The translations under genes and the position numbers were made by a program. DNA of 64,000 nucleotides from Bacillota bacterium (GTDB lineage Bacteria > Bacillota > Sulfobacillia > Sulfobacillales > Sulfobacillaceae). Below are positions 27,194 to 36,096 of this stretch, one piece after another. The stretch's first letter is position 1, and each line of letters opens with the position of its first letter. The notes beneath the pieces are model-generated. The model was not told the origin of the DNA. It worked only from the letters and a program-made list of their open reading frames with translations, and did no database searches. The stretch is taken from NCBI GenBank assembly GCA_026627065.1, contig JAPNUO010000004.1, positions 62,001-126,000 of the forward strand. The letters run 5' to 3'.

Positions 27194-28630
27194 ATGGAGA
27201 AGTGGGCAGCCTGGGTCAATGGGGCTCCCTATGAAGGCGGCGGGGAATTCTTTGCCGTTGAAGAACCCGCCACCGGCGAGGTGCTGGCGTGGGTCGCGAA
27301 ATTGGGCGCCGACGCGGTGGATCACGCGGTGCAGGTGGCCCGCAGGCAATTTGACGAAGGGCCTTGGCCGCGCCAAAGCGCCACGCAGCGCGGAAAAGTC
27401 TTGCTTAAGATGGCCGAGCTGATTCGCCAGGAAGCGGAGACACTCAGTCACCTCGAGGCGCGCCAAGTCGGAAAACCCATCCGCGACGCGAAGGACGAGG
27501 TGCTGACAGCGGCCGACTGCTTTGAATTTTACGCTGGAGCCGCCAACAAATGGCATGGCCACACCATCCCGGTGTCTCAACCCGGATTAGACTATACCCT
27601 GCGGATGCCGATAGGGGTGGTGGCGCTTATCGTGCCGTGGAACTTTCCTTTTCTCATTACTGCCTGGAAAGTGGCGCCGGCGCTGGCCGTGGGCAACAGC
27701 GTGATTGTCAAGCCAGCCTCCTATGCACCCTTGACCGCGTTGAAGCTGGGTCCGATGGCTTTGGCCGCCGGGTTGCCGGATGGCGTCTTAAACATTGTCA
27801 CGGGTCCGGGACAGGAAACTGGCGAAGCGCTGGTGACCCATCCGGCGGTGGACAAGATTGCCTTTACGGGCGAAACGGAGACGGGGACCCGGATTCTCCG
27901 CTTGGCCGCCCCGCGGATGACGCGGGTGTCGTTGGAGCTCGGAGGAAAGTCTCCGACCATCGTCTTTCCCGACGTGGATATCGCTCTGGTGGCTCGCCTG
28001 GCGGCAGCCTCTGCGTTCGCCAACGCTGGGCAAGACTGTTGCGCGCGCAGTCGCTTGATTGTCCACCGGGACATTGCCGAAGCGTTCACCGAGCAGTTTC
28101 GTGCTGAGGTGCAGCGCTTGAAGGTGGGCGATCCGCTGGATCCGGCGGTCGATATGGGCCCCTTGGTGTCCCATGCCCATCGCGAACGTGTGCGCCGCTA
28201 TGTCGCCCAGGGCATCAAAGAAGGAGGACGCCTGCTTTGGCCTACGGAGCCAAGCCAGGTCCCGGAGCGCGGGTTTTATCAGCCTCCGGCGGTGTTTAGT
28301 GAAGTCACCGATCAGATGGCGATTGTTCAAGAAGAAATCTTCGGGCCAGTCGCGACCATTCAAGTCTTTGACACTGAAGACGAGGCGGTGGCGCGGGCCA
28401 ATGCCACCCGTTACGGCTTGTCGGGCTCGGTGTTTTCCCGCGATATTGGTCGGGCCTTGCGCGTGGCCCATCGCGTCAAAAGCGGGGTGCTCAGCGTCAA
28501 CAGCATTAAGAGTGTTCATCTGGAAGCGCCGTTTGGCGGGTTCAAGATGAGCGGCCTCGGCCGAGAGCTTGGCATGGATGCACTGAACCTGTACACGGAA
28601 GTCAAAAACATTTTCGTGTCGTTGGATTAA
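27194..28630 (+). CDS. NAD(P)-dependent aldehyde dehydrogenase
   Basis: The ATG at 27194 gives 478 residues (MEKWAAWVNGAPYEGGGEFF). The catalytic Cys is in NAGQDCCARSR, the Glu in LELGGKSPT and the Asn in VPWNFPFLIT. The closest style is the betaine/gamma-glutamyl-aminobutyraldehyde dehydrogenase group. It follows the SDR directly and should oxidise the aldehyde it makes to an acid. The 267 bp after it, to 28897, hold only a weak AGCAC/GTGCT hairpin just after the stop and no gene I can support. Confidence 0.93.
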   Translation: MEKWAAWVNGAPYEGGGEFFAVEEPATGEVLAWVAKLGADAVDHAVQVARRQFDEGPWPRQSATQRGKVLLKMAELIRQEAETLSHLEARQVGKPIRDAKDEVLTAADCFEFYAGAANKWHGHTIPVSQPGLDYTLRMPIGVVALIVPWNFPFLITAWKVAPALAVGNSVIVKPASYAPLTALKLGPMALAAGLPDGVLNIVTGPGQETGEALVTHPAVDKIAFTGETETGTRILRLAAPRMTRVSLELGGKSPTIVFPDVDIALVARLAAASAFANAGQDCCARSRLIVHRDIAEAFTEQFRAEVQRLKVGDPLDPAVDMGPLVSHAHRERVRRYVAQGIKEGGRLLWPTEPSQVPERGFYQPPAVFSEVTDQMAIVQEEIFGPVATIQVFDTEDEAVARANATRYGLSGSVFSRDIGRALRVAHRVKSGVLSVNSIKSVHLEAPFGGFKMSGLGRELGMDALNLYTEVKNIFVSLD

Positions 28631-28897
28631 GCACTGTTGGTGCTCCGTTAAGAGTTGGTAAAGTTCGAAATAGCCTGCAGGATTTTTGGCGCTGTTGGCG
28701 AATCATCCGAAAAAGAATCGCATCATGCATGACGATCTGGCGCACTTCTCGAGGGCTGGAGTCAATGGAGACGCCCGAAGCATCCGAAGGCCGCGTCTAG
28801 CCGTTTCAGCGGTAAACCAAGCCCGAGAGAAGGCTTTTTGCACCCTTTTGCGAAAGTCCCGCGGGACAGCGTGACGCAAAGAAGGAGGTTATGACTT

Positions 28898-30100
28898 ATG
28901 AGCAGTGAGGTACGGGGCGATGAGCAGGCCCGAGAAGCGGATGGCGTGCGCCTAAGCCGCCGGGCGGTGTTGAAGTATGCGCTGGGAACCACGGCGGGAC
29001 TGGCGGGCGCCAGCATGCTCTCGGGATTTCGGCTGGCGTCGTCTCCTAGGGCCTTAGGCGCTTCGTTGGCCCGACACGGTGCCAGCATTCCCATTGGCAA
29101 ACTGGAACATCTGGCCAAACAGGAAGGAAAACTCACGGTGATTGCGCTCCCTCCAAATTGGGCGAACTACGGCCAAATCATCAGCACCTTTGAGAAAAAA
29201 TACGGGATTGCCGTCAATAGCTTGGCGCCCGACGATTCCTCGGCCCAGGAGCTGCAAGCCGTGGTGTCGTACAAAAACAGCCAAAGTCTTGAGCCGGACG
29301 CGGTAGACGTGGGTCCGCCCTTTGCCGCCAAGGGTAAGAGCGAGGGGCTATGGGCGCCCTATAAAGTGGCGACGTGGGATACGATACCGGACAACCTCAA
29401 GGATCCCGAGGGATACTGGACGGGCGACTATTATGGCGTGATCGCCTTCGGGGCCAACCGCGACGTGGTCAAGACAATGCCCGAGGACTGGAAGGATTTG
29501 CTGAAGCCAGCGTACCGCAACATGGTATCCATCGACGGGGACCCGCGCACCTCGCAAGATGCTTTTATGGCAGTGTTTGGCGCCGCCCTGGCGAACGGCG
29601 GGTCGCTGGACAACATTGAACCCGGCATCGAATTTTTCGCGGAGCTTAAAAAACGCGGCAACTTCATTCCGGTAGACAACTACCCAGCCGATATTGCCAA
29701 GGGTACGACACCCATCGCGATTAAGTGGGATTACCTGCTCATCGGCTATAAGTACCAGTGGAACGGCAATCCTCCCTTGACAGTGGCGGTTCCGCCATCG
29801 GGCGTGGTGGGCGGCTTTTATTGCCAGGCGATCAGCCGCTATGCCTATCATCCCGATGCCGCGAGGCTATGGGAGGAGTTCCTGTACTCTGATGAAGGAC
29901 AGATTCTGTATTTGGAAGGGTATGCGCACCCCGTGCGCTACAACAACTTGGTGAAGGCCGGAAAGATTCCGCCCGCATTGGCCAAAAAGCTTCCGCCGGC
30001 AGAAGCCTACGCGCGCGCTCAGTTTCCCACGGTTGCGCAGTTAAACAAGGCCGCGCGTGTGGTGGCGGCCCAATGGGGCCCCAAGGTGCTGGGGGTCTAG
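28898..30100 (+). CDS. ABC transporter solute-binding protein with twin-arginine signal
   Basis: This 400-residue precursor has a Tat-type signal, LSRRAVLKYALGTTAGLAGA, so it is exported folded. The mature part is of the iron/thiamine/phosphonate/polyamine binding-protein fold (EGKLTVIALPPNWANYG, YYGVIAFGANRDVV, WEEFLYSDEGQILYLEGYA). SD GGAGG stands 9 bases before the ATG. It heads a four-gene importer followed by a HAD phosphatase, a phosphodiesterase and glpABCP. That context favours a glycerophosphodiester or phosphonate over a polyamine; the ligand is inferred. Confidence 0.9.
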   Translation: MSSEVRGDEQAREADGVRLSRRAVLKYALGTTAGLAGASMLSGFRLASSPRALGASLARHGASIPIGKLEHLAKQEGKLTVIALPPNWANYGQIISTFEKKYGIAVNSLAPDDSSAQELQAVVSYKNSQSLEPDAVDVGPPFAAKGKSEGLWAPYKVATWDTIPDNLKDPEGYWTGDYYGVIAFGANRDVVKTMPEDWKDLLKPAYRNMVSIDGDPRTSQDAFMAVFGAALANGGSLDNIEPGIEFFAELKKRGNFIPVDNYPADIAKGTTPIAIKWDYLLIGYKYQWNGNPPLTVAVPPSGVVGGFYCQAISRYAYHPDAARLWEEFLYSDEGQILYLEGYAHPVRYNNLVKAGKIPPALAKKLPPAEAYARAQFPTVAQLNKAARVVAAQWGPKVLGV

Positions 30101-30125
30101 CAGCGGTGGAGAGGCGAGAAGAGGG

Positions 30126-31016
30126 ATGGGAATGACGGAAGTAAGCGTAAGCCGCGCGCCGCTTCTCGCTGCTGGGCGGCGCCAGCAGATGTGGGGCGCG
30201 CTCTGGTTTTTGCCGCTGATGATCTTTAGCCTGATCTTTTTATTTCTGCCGTCGATCGGGCTTTTCGCCGGGAGCGTCGCCGGCAGGCACGGGCCAACGC
30301 TGACCTACTACGCGGATCTCTTTCAGGCGCAATACCTTGATGCTTATAAGGTCAGCATCGAGCTCAGTGCGGCTACCGCCGTGATCGGCGCACTGGCCGG
30401 ACTGCTCCTGGCGTGGGCGGTGGTGGGCGGAGGGCTGCCTCGGGTTCTTCGCCCATTGACGCTGACGTTTTCGGGCGTGGCGTCAAATTTCGCCGGCATT
30501 CCGTTAGCGTTTGCCTTTACCTCGACGCTAGGGCCGGTGGGGCTCGTGACGCTTTTTTTAAAGTCGCTGCATCTCAATCTATACGCAGCCGGCTTCAGCT
30601 TGTTTGGGTTTTGGGGGCTGGTCGTGACGTATCTTTACTTCCAAATTCCCTTAATGGTGCTGCTCATCGTGCCGGCCCTCGACCATCTGCATACCTGGCG
30701 CGAGGCGGCCATGAATCTCGGCGCTACGCCCCTTCAGTTTTGGCGTTATGTTGCCCTGCCGATTTTGCGCTTGCCGATGCTGGGAGCTCTTATGCTCTTG
30801 TTCGGCAACAGCTTTGGCGCGTATGCCACCGCGTACGCGTTGACTTCCGGGATGATCAACCTGGTCCCGATTTTGATTGGGCAAGAACTCAGCGGGAACG
30901 TCGTGTTTAGTCCCAACTTGGCGGATGCCATGGCGGTTGGCATGGTGCTAATCATGGTGGCCATTTTTGTGGTCTATATCGTGGCCAATCGTCGGTCAGT
31001 GAGGTGGCAAGCGTGA
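30126..31016 (+). CDS. ABC transporter permease (PotB-like)
   Basis: Start ATG 30126 (or 30132) follows AGAAGAGGG and gives about 296 residues with six membrane segments, the first being WFLPLMIFSLIFLFLPSIGL. The ATPase-coupling EAA loop reads REAAMNLGATPLQFW. It overlaps the next permease gene by 4 bp at GTGA. It forms the channel with the PotC-like partner. Confidence 0.9.
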   Translation: MGMTEVSVSRAPLLAAGRRQQMWGALWFLPLMIFSLIFLFLPSIGLFAGSVAGRHGPTLTYYADLFQAQYLDAYKVSIELSAATAVIGALAGLLLAWAVVGGGLPRVLRPLTLTFSGVASNFAGIPLAFAFTSTLGPVGLVTLFLKSLHLNLYAAGFSLFGFWGLVVTYLYFQIPLMVLLIVPALDHLHTWREAAMNLGATPLQFWRYVALPILRLPMLGALMLLFGNSFGAYATAYALTSGMINLVPILIGQELSGNVVFSPNLADAMAVGMVLIMVAIFVVYIVANRRSVRWQA

Positions 31017-31789
31017 AGCGAGTGTCCCTCGGATCGGTCTTTGTCGGCATCCTCGCCTTACTTTATTTTGTCGTGCCCCTCATTGCCACGGCTCAGTTTA
31101 GCTTTCAGGTGGGATCCGGCCAGCCCTTCTGGGCAGCCTACGCGTCGATTTTGAGGTCGGCCCAGTTTTGGCAAAGTTTGCGGCTCTCATTGGGGATGGC
31201 GCTAGCGGCTGTGGCCATCGGCCTGATTGTGGTGGTTCCGGCCGCGTATTGGGCCTATCTCCGGGCGCCCCGGTTAAAGCCATGGATTGAGTTTGTAAGC
31301 ATTTTGCCCTTTGTGGTGCCGCCCATTGTCCTGGTGCTGGGACTGGTGCGCCTTTATGCGACGGGATTCGGCCCATTATCTTCCCGTGTGACGTTACTCA
31401 TGGGTGCCTACGGCGTGGTCTCGCTGCCGTATATGTTTCGCTCTGTGGACACCGGGCTCCGGTCTATGAACGTCAAAGGGTTGACCGAGGCGGCTCTGGG
31501 CCTGGGGGCTTCCTGGGTGCGGGTGATGTTCCGGATAGTGCTGCCCAATATTCGACAATCGCTGCTCGGCGGCGCGTTCTTGACCTTCGCCTTGATCATG
31601 GGGGAATATGCCATTTCGAGCATGCTGGGGTTTAATACGTTTGGGGTCTACATGTTGCTGACCGGGCAAACCGAGGCTCAGGGGGCGGCGGCGCTGTCCA
31701 TCATTGCCTTCATTCTCGTCTGGATTTTTGTAGCGATTATGCAGTGGGTCAGTCGCGATGCTTTGACCACGGTGGGCGGATCGCGTTAG
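31013..31789 (+). CDS. ABC transporter permease (PotC-like)
   Basis: The GTG at 31013 overlaps the upstream stop and has GAGGTGG five bases before it; 258 residues result. It has six membrane spans (SVFVGILALLYFVVPLIATA first) and the EAA loop TEAALGLGASWVRVM. It is the second half of the importer channel and is 43 bp upstream of the ATPase gene. Confidence 0.9.
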   Translation: MKRVSLGSVFVGILALLYFVVPLIATAQFSFQVGSGQPFWAAYASILRSAQFWQSLRLSLGMALAAVAIGLIVVVPAAYWAYLRAPRLKPWIEFVSILPFVVPPIVLVLGLVRLYATGFGPLSSRVTLLMGAYGVVSLPYMFRSVDTGLRSMNVKGLTEAALGLGASWVRVMFRIVLPNIRQSLLGGAFLTFALIMGEYAISSMLGFNTFGVYMLLTGQTEAQGAAALSIIAFILVWIFVAIMQWVSRDALTTVGGSR

Positions 31790-31832
31790 CCGGGACCGCA
31801 CGGCAGAACTTCTTCGACGACAGGGGAGACCG

Positions 31833-32915
31833 ATGGCGTTTTTAGAAATTGACCAAGTGCGCCGCCAGTTTGCGACCCAGGTGGCTGTCGACAATATTAG
31901 CTTTACAGCCGACAAGGGCGAGTTTATCAGCCTGTTGGGCCCGAGCGGCAGCGGGAAAACAACCTTGCTGCGCATTGTGGCTGGCTTTGAGCGGCCGGAT
32001 GCCGGACGCATCGTGGTGGACGGCGAGGACGTGACTGAGGTGCCGCCGCAAAGGCGCAACATGGGCATGGTGTTTCAATCCTATGCGCTCTTTCCCAATA
32101 TGACCGCGGCCAATAACGTGGCGTTTGGCTTAAGAACGCGCGGGGTCCCACGCGCTCAGATAGAGGCGCGAGTACGGGAATTGCTAGCCATGGTTGGGTT
32201 GGACAGCAAGGCCGACCGCTATCCCCACCAGTTGTCGGGCGGGGAACAGCAGCGGGTGGCCCTGGCCCGGGCACTCGCGCCCAATCCGCGCGTGTTATTG
32301 CTGGATGAGCCGTTGTCGGCGTTGGATGCTCTCATCCGTGTCAACCTGCGGGCGGAAATTCGCCGGATACAACAAGCGTTGGGCATTACCACGCTCTACG
32401 TGACGCACGACCAGGAAGAAGCGCTGGCCATTTCTGACCGCATTGTGGTCTTCAACCGCGGACGGGCGGAGCAAATCGGCACCCCTGAGGACATTTACGA
32501 TCGGCCCAGCAGCGCGTTTGTGTCAAGCTTTGTGGGAACCATGAACCGCTTAACCTGTCGCGTCCTCTCGCGGGAGCGCGGAGTGCTGGCGCTGGGCAGC
32601 GAAGAGATTCGCGTGGAAGCGTTGCCGTCGGCAGTCAGCGACGGCGATCTGGTGGAACTGTGGATTCGCCCGGAGCGCATTCGACTGGCGGGTGCGCCGG
32701 AGGCGGACGCGGGGGACAACCAGCTGGCAGTGGTGATAGAGCAGGTGATGTTTTTAGGGGCGCGCCTAGGTCTCAAGACGGCCATAAAAGGGGGCGGGGG
32801 AACCTTGACCATTGACGTGGCGCGGGACGCTGAAGACCTCGGCGTGCCGTTGAAGGCTGGAGAAACGGTCATCGCGAGGTTTTCGCAGTCGATCGCGGTG
32901 ACCCCCAAGAGTTGA
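31833..32915 (+). CDS. ABC transporter ATPase (PotA/FbpC-like)
   Basis: This 360-residue ATPase has Walker A GPSGSGKTT, signature LSGGEQQRVALARAL, Walker B VLLLDEPLSALD and the H-loop THDQEEA. A C-terminal TOBE-type domain follows (WIRPERIRLAG, VIEQVMFLGARLGLK). Its TGA stop overlaps the TTG start of the HAD phosphatase gene, so uptake and dephosphorylation appear to be co-translated. Confidence 0.93.
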   Translation: MAFLEIDQVRRQFATQVAVDNISFTADKGEFISLLGPSGSGKTTLLRIVAGFERPDAGRIVVDGEDVTEVPPQRRNMGMVFQSYALFPNMTAANNVAFGLRTRGVPRAQIEARVRELLAMVGLDSKADRYPHQLSGGEQQRVALARALAPNPRVLLLDEPLSALDALIRVNLRAEIRRIQQALGITTLYVTHDQEEALAISDRIVVFNRGRAEQIGTPEDIYDRPSSAFVSSFVGTMNRLTCRVLSRERGVLALGSEEIRVEALPSAVSDGDLVELWIRPERIRLAGAPEADAGDNQLAVVIEQVMFLGARLGLKTAIKGGGGTLTIDVARDAEDLGVPLKAGETVIARFSQSIAVTPKS

Positions 32916-33712
32916 GGCACGCCTTGTGTCCGCCGAGAGGACGCTATCGCCTCATCTTTAATGGGGTGCTATTCTCAGTGGATGGGGTCCTTTTCGACAA
33001 GGATGGAGTGATCGGGGATGGTCAGGCGCTGTGCGTTGCCTTGCATCAAGCGCGGCGCGCCGTCCTCGTGCGCGAGTTTGGAGAGCGTGCGGGGGACTTT
33101 TACGATTGGGTGATGGACGCAGGGCACGTGTGCACCGCCGAGGGCGCCGCGATGTTGGCGTCTTTAGCGGAAGCTGAGGTTTTGATGGCGTGGGTCATTC
33201 GCCGGGCAACAGCGCTCGACTGGTCAGAGGCCCGCGAACGTGCCCGACAAGTCACCGTGGCTGCCGATCAGGCCGTGGACGTGGCGCGTGTGCCGCTGAC
33301 ACGGGGCGCCCGCGAAATCCTCGAGCAGTTAAAGCGCCATCGCGTGCCGGTAGGACTGTTGACGGCGGACGGGCGCGAACGCACTGGGAATCAACTCCGC
33401 CACTGGAAGATCGCGTCGTTCTTTGATGTGGTCGTGACCGACGACGACGTGGCGATCGCCAAACCTGACCCGGCCGGAGCCCTCCTGGCGGCGAAGCGGC
33501 TCGGCCTGGACCCGCAGCGCCTGGTTTTGGTGGGCGATAGCCCGAATGACTGGCGCCTCGCAGAGGCGGTGGGCATGCCGTGTGTCGCGCTGGCTTCTGA
33601 GGCGCCGCAGGGATTCTCTTCGGTTCTCGCCACCATTCGCGATTTTTCCGACGTTATCGTCCTCCCCCCTGAGGAGGGAAAGGCGTCGGGAGCCAATTCG
33701 GATCGTCGATGA
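32912..33712 (+). CDS. HAD-superfamily phosphatase
   Basis: This 266-residue protein starts at TTG 32912, overlapping the ATPase stop; a GTG near 32966 is an alternative. HAD motifs are complete: LFDKDGV (nucleophile and acid Asp), LLTADGR (Thr), a Lys in AKPDPAGALL, and VGDSPNDWRLAEA. The helical cap (residues about 30-110) is of the beta-phosphoglucomutase/phosphoglycolate type. Its coupling to the importer suggests it dephosphorylates the imported compound or a product. Its last 59 bp overlap the convergent phosphodiesterase gene. Confidence 0.88.
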   Translation: MRHALCPPRGRYRLIFNGVLFSVDGVLFDKDGVIGDGQALCVALHQARRAVLVREFGERAGDFYDWVMDAGHVCTAEGAAMLASLAEAEVLMAWVIRRATALDWSEARERARQVTVAADQAVDVARVPLTRGAREILEQLKRHRVPVGLLTADGRERTGNQLRHWKIASFFDVVVTDDDVAIAKPDPAGALLAAKRLGLDPQRLVLVGDSPNDWRLAEAVGMPCVALASEAPQGFSSVLATIRDFSDVIVLPPEEGKASGANSDRR

Positions 33713-34412
33713 AGACGGCATCGACCCCCAGGCCGACCAGGCGCCGGACATCGGCTGCCGCTCGGGCGCCCCATACACCCAGTTGAAAGCCCAAGCTGTG
33801 CAATGCCTCGAGCGTCGGGCGTTCAGCCCACGCTAGGGGAACGTGGAGGATAGGCGTCAGCTGCTGGCTCTTTAAGACTGTTGGATAGTCAATCGGCCCG
33901 TCCCACAGGGTGGCCAGCGCAATGTGGGACGCCATGCTCCGCACGCGCGCCAAAATGGCATGGTTAAACGACGAGACCAGCACGCGGTCCTCAAGATGAT
34001 ATTCCGCGATGAGTTGAAGAAAGCTGGCGAGATGCGCGTGGCTCAACTGCGGATAATCCTTGATTTCACAATTGAGGGCGAGTCCCTGGGGCAGCCACTC
34101 GACTAACTCAGCAAGGGTGGGGATCCGCCCAACGCCAAGGTGAGGGCGCTCCGGGTCCACCAGGCGGAGCGCGGCCAAATCCTTCCAGGACAGCGCTTGG
34201 GCGACGTGGGTGCTTCCCCCCAGCCGTTCTAAGGTGTCGTCGTGAAAGATAAAGGGCACGCCGTCTCGACTCCACTGCACGTCGCACTCGATGCCGGGCA
34301 TGCCGTGACGCTGGCTTGCGGCAAAGGCGGCCAGCGTGTTTTCTACAGCGCAGGCGGGGAGTCCGCGATGGCCCCAAAAGAATGGCCGGGGCTGACTTGG
34401 GTATTGAAACAT
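33654..34412 (-). CDS. ugpQ: Cytoplasmic glycerophosphodiester phosphodiesterase
   Basis: The ATG at 34412 has AGAGGGGAATGCC before it and gives 252 residues without a signal peptide. The family motifs are FWGHRGLPACAVENT (catalytic His-Arg, then Glu), GIECDVQWSRDG, FIFHDDTLERL (His) and ALNCEIKDYP. It splits glycerophosphodiesters into glycerol 3-phosphate and the head-group alcohol. It sits between the importer operon and glpABCP, so its G3P would feed GlpABC and activate GlpP. It is convergent with, and overlaps, the HAD gene. Confidence 0.93.
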   Translation of the reverse strand: MFQYPSQPRPFFWGHRGLPACAVENTLAAFAASQRHGMPGIECDVQWSRDGVPFIFHDDTLERLGGSTHVAQALSWKDLAALRLVDPERPHLGVGRIPTLAELVEWLPQGLALNCEIKDYPQLSHAHLASFLQLIAEYHLEDRVLVSSFNHAILARVRSMASHIALATLWDGPIDYPTVLKSQQLTPILHVPLAWAERPTLEALHSLGFQLGVWGARAAADVRRLVGLGVDAVFIDDPNWLPTPFPPQGGGR

Positions 34413-34495
34413 GGCATTCCCCTCTTTCGTCACTCTTTGCCCAATCACGCGGGAACGCCCGCCCATGACGCACACAGAGGAATTTCGGGAATCTC

Positions 34496-34524
34496 TTGAA
34501 AGCGGGCTTTTCATAGGCCATAAT
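34496..34524 (+). promoter_or_regulatory. Promoter of the glpABCP operon
   Basis: TTGAAA (34496-34501), a 17-bp spacer and CATAAT (34519-34524) predict a start near 34531 and a leader of about 100 bases that contains a terminator. Confidence 0.65.
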
Positions 34525-34580
34525 ATCGGGAGAAGTCAATGGCATGTCAAGGTCACCGAGCGCTGTGAGAGATTATGGAG

Positions 34581-34615
34581 AACCCAGCAACGCGTGGAGC
34601 GTTGTTGGGTTTTTT
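34581..34615 (+). terminator. Leader terminator (GlpP-type antitermination site) before glpA
   Basis: AACCCAGCAACGC (34581-34593) pairs with GCGTTGTTGGGTT (34599-34611) through one G-U pair, with a 5-base GTGGA loop, followed by a T-run. It stands between the promoter and glpA, so transcription would stop unless antitermination occurs. A GlpP gene is the last gene of the same operon. In Bacillus, GlpP with glycerol 3-phosphate reads through such leaders. Confidence 0.8.
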
Positions 34616-34629
34616 CCTGGGGGGAAGCT

Positions 34630-36096
34630 ATGGTCGTGGTGGTGGGAGGCGGAGCCTCCGGTCTGGGCGTCGCCTGGGACCTGACGCTGCGCGGCATCCC
34701 GGTTACCGTGGTGGAAGCGGGTGAGATCGGAGCGGGGACCTCCGGGCGCTTTCACGGGTTGTTGCACAGCGGCGCCCGATATGTCGTCGCCGATCCGGTG
34801 TCCGCTCGTCAATGCTATCAAGAGAACCAAATTCTGCGACGGGTCGCCGGCGCCGCCATCGAAGACACTGGCGGCTACTTCATCGCCGTCGGCGAGGAGG
34901 ACGACTACGAAGCGCGTTGGCTCAGCGCTATGCGCGATGCTGGCATTCCGGCAGTGCCTGTCGAGGCTTCGGCGCTCAACGCGCGGATTTCTGGACTGAA
35001 CCCGGCACAACGGGGCGGCTACTGGGTGCCAGACGCGGTCTTGGAAGGGTTTCGCCTCCTCTATCTTCTGAGCGATAACGTGGCGGCCCGGGGCGGCAAA
35101 ATTTTGACGCACAGTCGCTTAATGCGTGTTCACCAGCGCAACGGACGGGTCGTGGGCGCCACTTTGCACACACCCCAGGGCATGGTGGACCTGGCGTGTG
35201 ATGCGGTGGTGAACGCCGCCGGGCCCTGGGCTGGCGGGGTCGCCCGCCTTTTTTCGGACACGCTGTCCATGCACCTGGCTGCGGGGGTCATGCTGCTCTT
35301 CGCCTATCGGCGGGTGCCGGTGGTGGTCAATCGCCTGGCCTACCCCGGCGACGGCGACATTTTTGTGCCGCACGGAAAGACGGTGATTTTTGGTACCACG
35401 GATGTGCGGCAAGACGCGCCCGAACCGCCCGTGCCCTCCCGCGCGGAGGTGGAAGCGTTGCTGCGGAAGGGACAAGACCTCTTCCCGGATATTGCCGCGT
35501 GGCGCGCCTTGCGCGCGTTTTCGGGAGTGCGGCCGCTTTACGCCAACGAGTCGGCCACATCCTCGCGCCACGTTTCTCGGGATTTTTCGATCATCAATCA
35601 TGGCGCGCGCGTAGGGCTGGACGGAGCATTTTCACTGGTGGGCGGCAAATGGACGACCTTTCGGCTGATGGCGGAGCGCCTGGGCGATGAGGTGGCCCGC
35701 TACTTGAAAGTCAGCGCGCCATGCCGGACGGCCGAGATGCCGCTCGCGGATCCACGGCCGCGCGGTTCAGCCGGATTGAGTCCGGTGGTGTGCGAATGCG
35801 AAGGGGTGACCGTTCAAGAGCTCAGCGCATGGAAGGAAGTCGGTCCCGATGAGTGGCGGGCGCGCACGTGGTGGGCGATGGGGCCCTGTCAGGGGACCAT
35901 GTGCCTACACCGGGGGTTGAGCCTTCAGCCCGCTGCGGGCGCGGAAGGCTGGCGCCGACGCGTCGAGGCGGTGCGGGCGGAGCGCGCGCGCGGCTTTTGG
36001 CCGGCGGCCTATGGGGACAACGCCAGGGAATTTCAGCTGCAGCAAGCCGTACGCTTTCAAACCTTGGGGGAAGAAGACGCCGATGGGAACCCTTAA
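34630..36096 (+). CDS. glpA: Anaerobic-type glycerol-3-phosphate dehydrogenase subunit A
   Basis: The ATG at 34630 gives 488 residues. The FAD site is VVVGGGASGLGVAWDLTLRG, followed by the GlpA/GlpD block TSGRFHGLLHSGARYV and SLVGGKWTTFRLMAE. The C-terminus carries a BFD-like iron-sulfur domain (VVCECEGVTV, then GPCQGTMCLHR). It oxidises glycerol 3-phosphate to dihydroxyacetone phosphate and passes electrons to GlpC. It is preceded by the leader terminator and overlaps glpB by 14 bp. Confidence 0.92.
   Translation: MVVVVGGGASGLGVAWDLTLRGIPVTVVEAGEIGAGTSGRFHGLLHSGARYVVADPVSARQCYQENQILRRVAGAAIEDTGGYFIAVGEEDDYEARWLSAMRDAGIPAVPVEASALNARISGLNPAQRGGYWVPDAVLEGFRLLYLLSDNVAARGGKILTHSRLMRVHQRNGRVVGATLHTPQGMVDLACDAVVNAAGPWAGGVARLFSDTLSMHLAAGVMLLFAYRRVPVVVNRLAYPGDGDIFVPHGKTVIFGTTDVRQDAPEPPVPSRAEVEALLRKGQDLFPDIAAWRALRAFSGVRPLYANESATSSRHVSRDFSIINHGARVGLDGAFSLVGGKWTTFRLMAERLGDEVARYLKVSAPCRTAEMPLADPRPRGSAGLSPVVCECEGVTVQELSAWKEVGPDEWRARTWWAMGPCQGTMCLHRGLSLQPAAGAEGWRRRVEAVRAERARGFWPAAYGDNAREFQLQQAVRFQTLGEEDADGNP

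Noticed and set aside
28898..32915. Polyamine (PotABCD) transporter
   Set aside because: The fold is shared with phosphonate, thiamine and iron importers, and coupling to a HAD phosphatase with GDPD and glp genes nearby fits a phosphorylated substrate better. Not excluded.
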